Assembly: GCA_017165825.1 (NCBI GenBank)
Contig: CM029379.1
Coordinates: 23,325,637-23,389,636 of the forward strand
Direction: 5' to 3'
Source of the DNA: Hepsetus odoe
Lineage: Eukaryota; Chordata; Actinopteri; Characiformes; Hepsetidae
Length of the DNA stretch: 64,000 nucleotides
Shown here: positions 32,751 to 42,421 of the stretch, one piece after another
Position numbering within the stretch: the stretch's first letter is position 1
Layout: each line of letters begins with the position of its first letter
The notes under the pieces: generated by a model
The model's input: the letters and a program-made list of their open reading frames with translations, nothing else
What the model was told of the DNA's origin: nothing
Database searches by the model: none
Program-made: the position numbers and the translations under genes

Positions 32751-32795
32751 CAGCAGATGATGGTAGAAATCATAGCCTCCAGGTGGCATGAGTGC
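32751..32795 (-). CDS. Possible 45-bp micro-exon, minus strand
   Basis: On the minus strand a near-perfect acceptor (a ten-base T run then CCACAG) is followed by exactly 15 codons, ALMPPGGYDFYHHLL, and a donor GTAAAC. The length is a multiple of three and the frame is open. The product is not recognised and no certain neighbouring exon was found. Confidence 0.3.
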
Positions 32796-32999
32796 CTGTG
32801 GAAAAAAAAAACACCAAGGTGTCTTAAATTTTGGAGAGTGTTTGAAGGCCAATTAACAAGAGAAAACAGGCCCAGAGGTACAGGGGCAGAAGTATAACCA
32901 TGCAATTTAATCAAACCAACATTAGTTTATGAAAAAGAAGGATAGAGGTCTGTGTATTTCTCATGTATTGTCTCTCCTGCCTTCATTATTTCTTTCTGA

Positions 33000-33241
33000 C
33001 TCTCTGTCTCTCTCTCTCTCTCTCTTTCTCTCACACTCTCCTTGTCTCTTTCTCTCTCTCACTCTCTCCTTGTCTCTCACTCCCTCTCTCACTCTTTCGC
33101 TCTCTCCCTCTCTCCTTGTCTCTCTCTTCCTCTCTCTCTCTCGCTCCATACCCCCTTACTCTCTGATTGACATTCTGTAATGAAAGAGTGATGTATATAC
33201 ATCATCTTAGCATCACAGCCATGCTGCGTTAAATTACACTG

Positions 33242-33273
<32 letters not shown>

Positions 33274-33380
33274 AGGAGAGAAGAGAGAGAGAAAGAAGAG
33301 AGAAGAAGAGAGAGAGAAGAAAGAAAGAAAGGAGGAAGGAAGAGAGAGAGAGAGAGAGAGAGAGAGGAAGAAGAAGAAAG
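33000..33380. repeat. CT-rich block followed by GA-rich block
   Basis: CT-rich 33000-33150 (CTCT with CCTTGTCTCT units) and GA-rich 33240-33380 are complementary in composition and about 90 bp apart, so an inverted-repeat hairpin or triplex is possible. All open frames here are artefacts. Confidence 0.9.
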
Positions 33381-33869
33381 GAGAGACAACAACTATAATA
33401 CCAGGCAGACATGGCTTAGTTAAGCAAAGCATCTGTAAATTAGTACATAGTCAATAGCTACAAGAAATACATATGTAGACGTGACAGGCTATCCTTTATG
33501 TCAGTCTTTAAGCTTTATGCATATTTGTTTAGGGGTAAGCAATCCTCAGCAAAGTCGCTGAATGAGGCTTTATCCAGTGTAAACTTGGAACATTTCTATT
33601 GTTCAATTCATTAAGAGATGTGCACACAATGTATGGGGTTGCTGAGAGAAAACTAAATTGCAAGATACTGGGTGAGGTTTTGATGTTTGCTATATGTTAC
33701 ATACTCTCATACAGATGCAAGTTGGAACGACACAGCAAGGCAGAAATGTGAACAGCAAGCAGATCCCTTCATTTGCCCTGAGTTTATCCACGGTTAACCG
33801 CCCCAGTATTGCCCCAAGAATTCTAAATTTCAGTTAGTTAGACCTAAACTCAACTCAGCATTACATTGC
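33381..33869. other. Unannotated stretch
   Basis: Nothing recognised. Confidence 0.35.
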
Positions 33870-34160
33870 TTGTTTATTAATATTATATATTATATTATAT
33901 ATTATTGTATGTTATTATTATTATTAATACTGTATTGTATATTATTATTTATTAGTACATTTTATTATTATTATTATTATTACATTTATTTATTATTTAT
34001 TATTACATTTACATTTTATATTTATATTTTTGCTACTTGTTTACTTATATTTATAATTTATTCAAAACTTATTTATTACCGTATATTATTACTCTTGTAG
34101 ATATGTATATGTATATATATATATATATATATATGGAAAGATAGATAGATAGATAGATAG

Positions 34161-34211
<51 letters not shown>
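33870..34211. repeat. AT-rich TTA/TA tract and (GATA)n
   Basis: ATT/TTA-rich low-complexity DNA (33870-34110), a TA run (34112-34132) and a GATA tetranucleotide array (34137-34209). Confidence 0.9.
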
Positions 34212-34212
<1 letters not shown>

Positions 34213-34229
34213 TTATAATTTATTGTTTA

Positions 34230-34412
34230 TTTATTTATAGCTCCTCTGCTTTTTCTCCTGTACTTGTTCCTCTTTCTCTATATCTTTATATTTTTTTATA
34301 TATTTTTTCTTTTCTTCTTCTGTACACCTGTCACTTTTATAAGAGCCCTGTAACGCCCAAATTTCCCATTCGTGGGATAATAAAAGATCACTCTACTCTA
34401 CTCTACTCTAAA
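34230..34412 (+). mobile_element. LINE 3' UTR fragment with (CTCTA)n tail
   Basis: Ends AAATTTCCCATTCGTGGGAT, AATAAAAGATCA, then four CTCTA repeats: the usual 3' end of fish CR1/L2-type LINEs (stem TCCCATTCGTGGGA, then a short tandem tail). Confidence 0.65.
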
Positions 34413-35118
34413 CTGCTGAAGGTGCCCTCAGACTCTTGGCCTTGAGTTTGTTGCTCTATAGTTGCTGAATTTGCAACTATAGTTTCTGAATTATAGTAGG
34501 ACCACTGCTTTTTTCCAACAGTTAGTTGCCATAGGATTGAAAAATGTGCCTTTTGATATAGTTGATAGTTGTAACATTATGAATTATGATTTTTTATTTT
34601 TAATTCAATTTCACTCTTTTCTATTCAATTCAGGTCAATTCAGTTACCTGTTAGGGCCAGTTCAGTTTTTTATTCAAATATTCCCTTGGATTGCCAGTAA
34701 ATTCCCTCTAGATTAGTCTGTACAGAATGTAACCTGCAGTCACTACTCATAACAAGACTATGGTGAGGAAATTATGAACTCAGATGCCTATAGCTGATTA
34801 TAGGAAGGTCCACTACCATTACTACTATTCTGGTGTTACTTACAATAATAATAATTAAAAGAAGAATAATGTGCTTATTAGACATGAATGGACATTGTGG
34901 TATTTCTCACTTCTTTCAGAGTAAGGATATACATTTTTTTTTTCATATTTTCTTTCTCCACCTGAACCAGCCTCATCACTTCATTACAAAAAGGGCATTC
35001 TGAAGAGAGAGAGTGTGTGTGGAAGGTAAAAGGACAGAAGTTAATTGTAAAATCCTCGGTTGGAGTCAGGCCCTGACGTTGATCAATAGCTTGAGAAAGT
35101 CATTAGTGAAGTGGACCT
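34413..35118. other. Unannotated stretch
   Basis: AT-rich, nothing recognised. Confidence 0.35.
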
Positions 35119-35137
35119 GTGTGTGTGTGTGTGTGTA

Positions 35138-35191
<54 letters not shown>

Positions 35192-35206
35192 TGTGTGTGT
35201 GTGTGA
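35119..35206. repeat. (GT)n microsatellite
   Basis: Nearly pure GT for about 88 bp with a TATTT break; a smaller GT run follows at 35285-35315. Confidence 0.95.
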
Positions 35207-35639
35207 GATGCCAGTTGCACTGGGCAGGTGTGCCCATTGACACTATGACACAAATAGCCAGCATCCGTAAAACTATGGAGAACTGGTGTGTGTATGTGTG
35301 TGTGTGTGTGTGTGTCTGGGTGTTATACTTTGCATGAAGTTTCTTGCATAGAGATTTCACATTATACTATGAAATTTAATGCAGTTTAAACCACTTCACT
35401 TTGCTTTAATCCACTGCATTTTCTTCCAGGACAGCTCAACTGAGGACACTCAAGTTCATTTCACTCCTTTGTAATTTCACTCCTTTGTGATATTTTTACT
35501 GTCCATTTTGCATATTATATCTGCATAGTCATTTGGTCCATTTGTTTAGTCTTGCAATGTTGTAATATTATGTAATAGTAAATTTGAAATGTGTATGTGC
35601 ACATGATCATCTGGGCATGAACCTTTCACTTATCTGGGC

Positions 35640-35905
35640 ACTGGATTTATGGCTGCCCATTGCTACAAGGTGTGTATGGGTTAAATGCAGAGAATTTTGT
35701 GGGCAGCGGTGGAATCAGTTCCAGTAAACATTGGGTGAAGGGCAGAGAAATAACCTTGACAGGTTGCCAGTTCATTACAAGACACTCAAACACACACTCC
35801 CACCTAAGGGGCAGTTTAGCATCTCTAGTCCCCACTTAGGAACTGAACCAAGAAACTTCCCACTGTGAGGTGACAGTGTTACCCACTGCACCATCATGGC
35901 CCCCA
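35640..35905 (-). mobile_element. SINE family 4, with a family-1 fragment at its left
   Basis: 35700-35905 on the minus strand reads GGGGGCCATGATGGTGCAGT, CACCTCACAGTGGGAAG, TAGAGATGCTAAACTGCCCC and CAACCTGTCAAGG in SINE order. 35648-35700 looks like a small family-1 piece (GGCTGCCCATTGCTACA, GGGTTAAATGCAGAG). Confidence 0.6.
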
Positions 35906-36178
35906 TAAATTCTCCTCAATTTAACTTTATTTAGTGAGAAATTTTCATCTCTTACACACTCACAGAAAACACACTGATGAGAACAGAATCTTCTGACTGC
36001 AGCAGAATGCATTTCTCAAATAAATCAATACTATCTGAATCCTGCATTGTCTTCTCAAATTCACTGCACATCTGTCATCAATTCATTTTCCCTCTCTGTT
36101 TACCATTTCTTGTTTGCACATCAAAGAGCACATCAAAGTAACTGATGTGAAGCATGTGACCAGATGTTAACTCTGTTC

Positions 36179-36322
36179 CCGCACTCTGTTCTGACTCGTT
36201 GAGGCTTAAGTTGTCAGCCTCAATGTAGCACACCTGTGTCATATGAGCTCAGGTGTGCTCCGTCAGAACAGAGCGCCCTCTACTGAGAATAAAACAGAAA
36301 CAGAACACCCCAAGTCCTGACA
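36179..36322 (-). repeat. Element B 3' LTR, truncated
   Basis: Matches 39735-39876. The remaining 190 bp of LTR are missing at the left, where unrelated sequence starts. It holds the cloverleaf stem CTCTGTTCTGAC (36184-36195) pairing with 36262-36273. Confidence 0.85.
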
Positions 36323-36336
36323 TCACCCCCCTCTCA
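36323..36336 (-). promoter_or_regulatory. Element B polypurine tract
   Basis: On the minus strand TGAGAGGGGGGTGA directly precedes the LTR start TGTCAGGAC. Confidence 0.8.
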
Positions 36337-36448
36337 AGGGCGCAACACCGGGGGCGCTTCTCCAGTGCCAGAACCTGGAGGGGAGACAAGCCAGAACAGA
36401 AAACAAAACATAGCCCCTTTAATGGGGTACCTGGTCAGGTCCATATTC

Positions 36449-37480
36449 TCAAATCAATAAACAATTGTGCAGGAAGGGGGACCCAGACCAGCCAGTCATG
36501 CCTCGGACTGTTGGCGGTGGAGAGGGGTACCCCAGAGTCTCAGTCCATATCCTTATAACCAAGTCCCTTTGGTATTCATGTTTAGCCATACATCCCGTTG
36601 GTGCCTTTCTGCTGTCCCGTGTTTCCTCTGTCACCCGGCTCTCTGACTCCGTATTGGGGCTTCTGGAGGACTCATCAGATTGGCTGAAGAGCCTTGTCCG
36701 GTAATCATCTGAAAAAGAGCTAAATACAGGAGATTCTCTGTGGTTAGAAGGGGAAGAGTTCTTTACCCAGTGCGTGCTCCCCTTCTGGTCTCTGTCCTTT
36801 TCGCTCTCCATGACTATCATTTCATAATCTGAGGTGTGGAATTTTTCGTCTCTTTCGTACAAGTGTTGTAGTGTTGTGCCAACAGGGATGACATTCACAC
36901 AGGCGTTTAGCAAGAGGTTTGGGGGAAGAACAGCTGGTGTGAAGACTATTTTGGGTGCACTGGCTGCAATAATGGAAAGGTATCCTTCCACTGCTGCAGT
37001 CAGCGCTGTTGCTCTCCTCTGGCACTGCTGGCTTTTTGGAGGCCTGGGTAACTGTGTGCTTCCATCTCTGAAAGGCAGGATAAATTGTGCTTTGCTTTTA
37101 CTGACCTTACATTTGGCAACCTGGGTTGCTCCTCTCCTCTGAGCAGGAGGGGGTCTGACTAATTCCGGAGCCTCTGGTATCTGTGGGTCCTCCACAGGCA
37201 TATCAGGTTGGGCTGCTGGATTGTCATCACCGGTAGCTTCCACAAAGCTTCTGGAGCAGTCCTCCTCTGGATCATTCTCTGAAAGGCTAAGGTCAAGGGA
37301 ACTGAGTACCTCTGAGGAACTAGACTCAATTTCTGTGACTTTACTTACTGAATTCACTAAAACAAGGGAAGAGATCCGTGAAGGGCAGTCTGTTCCAGAG
37401 ATGATGCCTGAGGTAATAGATGGAAGTGGCTTATGATGAACCAGACTGGGAGTCAAATTCCTTGATGCGGTTGTCTGGTT
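36449..37480 (-). pseudogene. Element B cargo, C-terminal part (Ser/acidic-rich, unidentified)
   Basis: About 330 open codons following a frame change near 37460. The part is rich in Ser, Glu and Asp (ESSSSEVLSSLDLSLSENDPEED) with a Pro-rich patch (PPPAQRR). Near its end FSSFSDDYRTRLFSQSDESS resembles FSSFLDSFRPRFSSGSDHSS in the upstream part, so a roughly 20-residue segment is duplicated about 1.2 kb apart. The first codon of the open stretch is TTG, so it is a continuation, not a start. No known domain recognised. Confidence 0.6.
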
Positions 37481-38865
37481 CTGTAACTTTGACTGTGTGG
37501 AAGGAACATATACAGTGCATATTCATATTCACTTCCAGCAATATGTACGGGTATGTTCAGAACAGGTTCACTAAGAAGTCCTCGCCTAGTTGGCCAATAG
37601 GTTTCAGCAGAGGTCAGGGGATTCTGAATAGTCCTAGCTTCCCTCCTCGATACTGGAAATGTGGAGGGGAAATAATCCTGAAACTTAATTTCTTGGTCCT
37701 CTCTGTTACGATACAAGTTTATATTCTCACCTGAAGTATCTGTGGACAGGTTCTCCACCAGAGGCTTTCTCTGCCCGTGTTCCAAATCAGTGATCAATGC
37801 GAGTGATTTCAGAAGAGACCTAATTGTTATAGGTACCTCTGCTGACCAATTGGTTGCATGGAACTTCCTTGTTGTTCTCCCCAACTCGCCACTGGGGTCC
37901 CATGAGGAATGGTCCGACCCACTGGAAAACCTTGGCCTGAAAGAGTCTAAAAAAGAGCTAAACATGGAAGAATCTTTCTTGGCCCTGTGACACTCTTCCC
38001 TAGATACTTGCAGGGTGAGTCTCACGGAGTCCAGGTTCTCAGAAACACAGCGAATACTGAGTTTTTTGTCCATAATCAAACATACAAAACTGTGCATTAC
38101 CTGCCCTCCTTGACCATACTCTCTGGGTGGGTCTTGCAGCTCATTGGGTTTACTGGTCTCCCTCCTGGCTTTTTCCAGTTCTGCCTGCAGAGCGGCATTG
38201 TTGCCTTGCACCTGCTTCAGCTCCTGCATGAGTCCACTGACTTCTACTCGAAGCTCACCATTGGCTTGAGCTAAAACCTCTCTCTCCCTTTCCATGGTTG
38301 CAATGTCACTCTGGCAAAGAGACAAGAGTCCTTTGGTCTCCTCAAGTTGAGAAAGCAGAGTGGTGAGCTTTTCTTCGTGTTTCAGTCTTTCATGGGTGGC
38401 TGAGCTGGTTATCTGCAGAACAGAGGTCTTGCTCTCTGCCAGCTATTGGTTGAGCCTTGTCAGCAATTCCCTCTGTTGTTTTATCTGATCATCTCGTTGG
38501 TGAATGTCTGTGAGAAGTGCACTGTGCTTCATGTTGGCCTGTCTGAGCCTTTCTGACTCAGCCCTGAAATCCTCCTGGGTACTGTTCAAGCTTTTGGTTA
38601 GCCAAACTATCTGTTCACTGAGATCCTTACAGACTTTCTCACGCTCTAGGTACCCGGCCTGCTTTACCTGAAATTCCCCATTTATTGTAGCAAGTTCCTC
38701 CTGAAGGGAATGTACCTGAAACTGGTTGCTCACCTGCAGCTGGTGATTCACGGCCTGAAGAGAGGCGTTTTCATCCTCCAATCTCTTACACTTTGCATTC
38801 AAGGCATCCAGATCCTGAATCCGTGTACAAATTTCCTGATCCTTGGTGAGGAGCTCAGCCTCCAT
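37453..38865 (-). pseudogene. Element B cargo, central coiled-coil part with one in-frame TAG
   Basis: One frame from 38865 to 37453 with a single stop, TAG at 38443-38445. The first about 260 codons are a strong heptad-type coiled coil, rich in Leu/Glu/Gln/Lys (for example CKRLEDENASLQAVNHQLQV and QGNNAALQAELEKARRE). The last about 200 codons are not coiled. It resembles general golgin- or CCDC-type coiled-coil proteins only in composition, so no identity is assigned. It joins the upstream part by a one-base slip in an A run near 38890 and the downstream part by another near 37460. Confidence 0.7.
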
Positions 38866-38879
38866 TTCCTGGAGCTGCT

Positions 38880-39143
38880 CGACAAAAACATTTTTGGTCT
38901 TTCAGCGCCCAGAATGGACAGCCAGACCTTCTGAGATTCCTGTTGCTCATGTTCTAATTCCTGAATTCTTGAAGTTATTTCTCTAATCTGGAACGGATCC
39001 TCTGACCCGTCTGCCAGGCAGAAGGCAACAGAGGAGCCGGGTTTGGGCACCGCGCCGTGTGCTTGCCTCCTGCTTTTCGCGTTATGGACGGCTTTCTTTG
39101 CCGCTTTCTTTCTTTGTTTCCCGGAGGACGGGGTATCCGCCAT
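38880..39143 (-). pseudogene. Element B cargo, N-terminal part with host-like start
   Basis: Starts at ATG 39143-39141 in the context AAAATGGCGG, a form common at vertebrate first exons. MADTPSSGKQRKKAAKKAV is a basic, possibly nuclear-targeting segment, and a coiled coil begins at ITSRIQELEHEQQES. The frame slips at the A run near 38890, after GAERPK. Beyond that the open frame (to 38799) is out of register. Confidence 0.65.
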
Positions 39144-39152
39144 TTTGTCGCC

Positions 39153-39206
39153 GTGATTGGTGCACAGTGCTGTTTCCGCTGGCGGACCGCTGTGATTGGT
39201 GCACAG
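39153..39206 (-). promoter_or_regulatory. Two CCAAT boxes in a duplicated 15-bp motif upstream of the element B cargo
   Basis: CTGTGCACCAATCAC occurs on the minus strand at both 39192-39206 and 39153-39167 (CCAAT at 39199-39195 and 39160-39156), 15-60 bp before the cargo ATG. Such paired CCAAT boxes are typical of TATA-less vertebrate promoters. Confidence 0.5.
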
Positions 39207-39299
39207 CGATGGTGCAGGAGGTGGGTTCCACCGATATCCAGCATTGCGGTTGGTGGGGAGCAGGAGCCGGTAAAGAAAGGGGTGCGAACGAAGCCTCTT

Positions 39300-39541
39300 C
39301 CTCGAGGGACCGCCCCATTAACATTACCTCCATAACGGCTAGTACAGCCTTCTCAGTTCGGCCATACTCCTCCAGCCGTTCTTTGGCCTCCAGAGATGGA
39401 GCGAGCTGGATTGAGCGACACAGCAGGTCCAGGCAATGGCAGCGCTGCTCTGAGGTCCTCAATCATGGCTCCCATTGCCCGCTCGTGCTCCTCATACCAC
39501 TTCTCAAGGCTCACAACGTTCCGATTTTGGCAGCTCATTTC
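39300..39541 (-). pseudogene. Short gag-like frame next to the element B 5' LTR
   Basis: Right after the LTR, MSCQNRNVVSLEKWYEEHER begins an open stretch that shifts frame near 39420 and continues as ERLEEYGRTEKAVLAVMEVM. Position and helical, charged character suggest a gag remnant, but no gag motif is certain. Confidence 0.4.
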
Positions 39542-39876
39542 TGTCATGGTGCCGGGGAGCAGGAAGGACGTCATCACTGAGCCAGAGATTCTTGAGGTAC
39601 TTTTATTGAACAGAAACATGGAACCAGACACGAAACTGGACCAAGAACAAAACTAGAACCAAAATCCAGACACGAAACTGGAATACATCAGACACAAAAC
39701 CACCCGTAACGATAACAGAAGTTTAGCGAATGAGCCGCGCTCTGTTCTGACTCATTGAGGCTTAAGTAGTCAGCCTCAATGTAGCACACCTGTGTCATAT
39801 GAGCTCAGGTGTGCTCCGTCAGAACAGAGCGCCCTCTACTGAGAATAAAACAAACAGAACACCCCAAGTCCTAACA
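39542..39876 (-). repeat. Element B 5' LTR
   Basis: 335 bp, starting TGTTAGGAC and ending ATGACA on the minus strand, with AATAAA opposite 39602-39607. No primer site is recognised just after it. Confidence 0.85.
39738..39831. repeat. Nested inverted repeat (cloverleaf-like) in element B LTR
   Basis: Outer arms CGCTCTGTTCTGAC (39738-39751) and GTCAGAACAGAGCG (39818-39831) pair perfectly over 14 bp. Inside are ATTGAGGCT/AGCCTCAAT (39754-39762, 39772-39780) and AGCACACCTG/CAGGTGTGCT (39783-39792, 39806-39815). The layout equals that in element A, with different bases in the outer stem. Confidence 0.85.
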
Positions 39877-39906
39877 TTTATAAAGGATGTCATATTAAAA
39901 TTATAC

Positions 39907-41105
39907 TTATAATATAATGTTCAGTAGTCTTTTGAAAGCCTTGATTACGGCACACATTTGCTGTGGTATCGTTTTGATAAGCTTCTGCAATGTCACATTT
40001 ATTTCCATCCAAAGTTGCATTAATATTTCGCCAAGATCTTGTAGAGATGATGGGAGGGTTGGACCACTGCACAAATTCTTCTCCAGCACATCAAAGATTC
40101 TAAATGGGGCTCAGGTCTGGACTCTGTGGCGGCCAATCCATGTGTGAAAATGATGTCTCTGCTCCTTCAACCACTCTTTCACAATCTGAGCTGATGAATC
40201 CTGGCATTGTCATCTTTAAATATGCTTGTGCCAACAGGGAAGAATAAATTCACTGATAGAATAACCTGCTCATTCAGTATATTCAAGTAGTCAGCTGAGC
40301 TCATTCTTTGGGCACATGACATTAGTGAACCTCGACTTGACCAACGGTTGCAACCCCAGATCACAGCACTGCCCCCACAGGCTTGTATAGCAGGCACTAG
40401 GCATGATGGGTGCATCACTTCATGCACCTCTCTTCTTATCCTGATGCACCCATCAGTCTGGAACAGGGTAAATCTGGACTCATCAGACCACATGACCCTC
40501 TTCCATTGCTCCAGAGTCCTATCTTTATGCTCCCGAGCAAATTGAAGAATTTTTTGCAATTAGCCTCACTGATCAATGGTTTTCTTAAGGCTACACAGCT
40601 GATTAGTCACAATCTCTTGAGTTCCCTTCACACTGTGCATGTGGAAATGCTCTTACTTTCACTTTTGAACACGGCTATGAGTTCTGCTGTTGTTTTTTAC
40701 AATTTGATTTCACCAGACGTTTAAGTGATTGCCGATCACAATCAATCAAGATTTCTTCCGCAAAGATGATGGTTCTCCACTATCCTTCCAGTTTTGAATC
40801 ATGTGTTGGACAGTTCTTAACCCAATTTCAGTAGCTTCATATTCCTTAGATGTTTTTTGCTTGATGTATGCCAATAATTTGACCCATCTTAAACAGATTC
40901 TTAAACAGACATCTTTTCCATAACCACAGGCTGTGTTTTCTGACATGCTTGTTTATGTAATGAGAAGCTACTCACTGCATCAGTTAGGGTTAAATAACAT
41001 TGCAGCTGAAACATAATCATCCATGCAGTAATTATCCAAAGGGAGGCTCTTACCTATTTGTTTTGTTTAAATCAAGGTGGTGACTTTTTTTGAACTGGCA
41101 GTGTA
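39907..41105 (-). pseudogene. Tc1-like transposase relic, one terminal repeat kept
   Basis: The minus-strand 5' end has the terminal repeat TACACTGCCAGTTC (41105-41092) next to a TA. The N-terminal DNA-binding part is at 40946-40746 and the catalytic part at 40559-40179, with WKRVMWSDESRFTLF (first catalytic acids of the DDE triad) and DDNARIHQ (second). The C-terminus is at 40089-39907. The frame breaks between these parts. The other terminal repeat is missing where element B begins at 39876. Confidence 0.9.
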
Positions 41106-41118
41106 TATACCTGGTTAT

Positions 41119-41319
41119 GGGTGGCGGTGGTCTAGTGGTAGGGTACTTCTGGATCAAGAGGTCCCCGGTTCGAATCCCACCTCTAGCACTACCACCACTG
41201 GGTCCCTGAGCAAGACCCTTAACCCTGAGTTGCTCCAGGGGGGACTGTCCCTGTAATTAGGACATGTAAGTCGCTCTGGATAAGAGCGTCTGCTAAATGC
41301 CGTAAATGTAAATGTAAAT
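41119..41319 (+). mobile_element. SINE family 3, full-length copy
   Basis: Head GGTGGTCTAGTGGTAGGG, B-box GGTTCGAATCCC (about 41169), body CCACTGGGTCCCTGAGCAAG, and tail GGATAAGAGCGTCTGCTAAA ending in TAAATG repeats. Confidence 0.9.
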
Positions 41320-41384
41320 GTTTGACTAATCAGTACTTCATTAAGTTAAATGTGTCTAATGGAATTGTACAATTTATCATGTGG

Positions 41385-41615
41385 TCTGGGTTGCTGTGTG
41401 GAGTTTGGATATAACCCTTGTGTCTGTGTGGATTTCCTACAGGTTCTGTGGTTCCCTCCTGCTGTCCAAGTGGATTTGAGTTACTAAATGGCCCCTAGAG
41501 TGGACTGTGAGAATGCTCATCTTTGTAGCTGTCCTGCCATTGACTGGTGATCTGTACAAGCTCTTTTTCCACCTTTTGTCTGTTGAGTGCTGGGACAGGC
41601 TCCCGGTGTGGATGG
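41385..41615 (+). mobile_element. SINE family 4, diverged
   Basis: GTGTGGAGTTTGGATAT, GTGTGGATTTCCTACAGGTT, TGAGTTACTAAATGGCCCC and ACTGGTGATCTGTACAAG appear in family order. Confidence 0.6.
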
Positions 41616-41764
41616 ACCAGAATGTGGATGAACCTTCCATATTTTCAACGGAAAGTGAAACCTACATGGAAAATAGTGATTCATACAGTATGAAGATTTA
41701 CACATACAAAATTACAAATACACCCTAAATGATGTTACTAGCATTCTGCAAATGTTCAGCCACA

Positions 41765-41957
41765 ATTTACATTTACAGCATTTAACAGACACTCTTATCC
41801 AGAGCAACTTACATGTCCTAATTACAGGGAGCAATTCAGGGTTAAGGGTCTTGCTCAGGGACCCAGTGGTGGTAGTGCCAGAGGTGGGATTCGAACCTGG
41901 GACTTCTTGAGCCAGAGGTCCATAGGCAAGTATCCTACCACTGCACCACCACCTACA
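41765..41957 (-). mobile_element. SINE family 3, near full length
   Basis: Reverse complement of 41119-41319, from TTTACATTTACAGCATTTAA to the head CCTACCACTGCACCACCACC. Confidence 0.9.
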
Positions 41958-42240
41958 ATTGCATTGAAGGAACACATCTGTGGGTGGTATGTCCAGTCTT
42001 AATTCTGAATTTAAAAAAAGCAACAAAAAACATATTGATTGATTCATATGATTCAAACCAATTAGATCTATAAAATTCCGCTTCATAACAGTTCAGTCTG
42101 CATCAAGTTTGTTTCAGTTCTGGGGTGATGTTACCAACAGCGGCTAAGCACAAAGGTACTTACTTAAATGGTAAAGTAAGCATCAGAATGAACTTGATTT
42201 CTGTGACTTCAGTGCTGTTTAATTCAGTTCCATTCTGTTC

Positions 42241-42421
42241 AGGGGCAGCGGTGTCCTAGTGACAAGGTATCGTCCCTGTCACTGCTCCCTGGGCACTTTC
42301 AATAGCTGCCCACTGCTGCACGGTGTTTGCATGGGTCAAATGCAGAGGTCCAATTTCGTTGTGGTTCACGGTGTGCTGTGCTGTGACCTTGCAATGACAA
42401 GGGTTGCCACTTTCACTTTCA
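42241..42421 (+). mobile_element. SINE family 1 with deletion of the tRNA B-box region
   Basis: GGGGCAGCGGTGTCCTAGTG jumps directly to AAGGTATCGTCCCTGTCAC, then the normal body and tail to GGGTTGCCACTTTCACTTTC. Confidence 0.85.

Larger units (their letters stand above)
36179..39876 (-). mobile_element. Element B: non-autonomous LTR retroelement carrying a coiled-coil frame
   Basis: The minus-strand 5' LTR is 39542-39876. The 3' LTR survives only as its first 144 bp (36179-36322). The shared parts differ at three bases and one 2-bp indel. A purine tract (complement of 36323-36336, GAGAGGGGGGTGA) abuts the 3' LTR, fixing the orientation. No protease, reverse transcriptase or integrase motif occurs in the 3.2 kb between the LTRs. 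Instead there is a short gag-like frame and then a broken coiled-coil frame. The element therefore needs outside enzymes and resembles a large retrotransposon derivative. Confidence 0.8.

Noticed and set aside
36465..37142. Plus-strand frames opposite the element B cargo
   Set aside because: Shadows of the longer minus-strand frame, which alone shows coiled-coil and biased composition.
40348..40724. Plus-strand frames over the Tc1 relic
   Set aside because: Opposite strand of a clear transposase.
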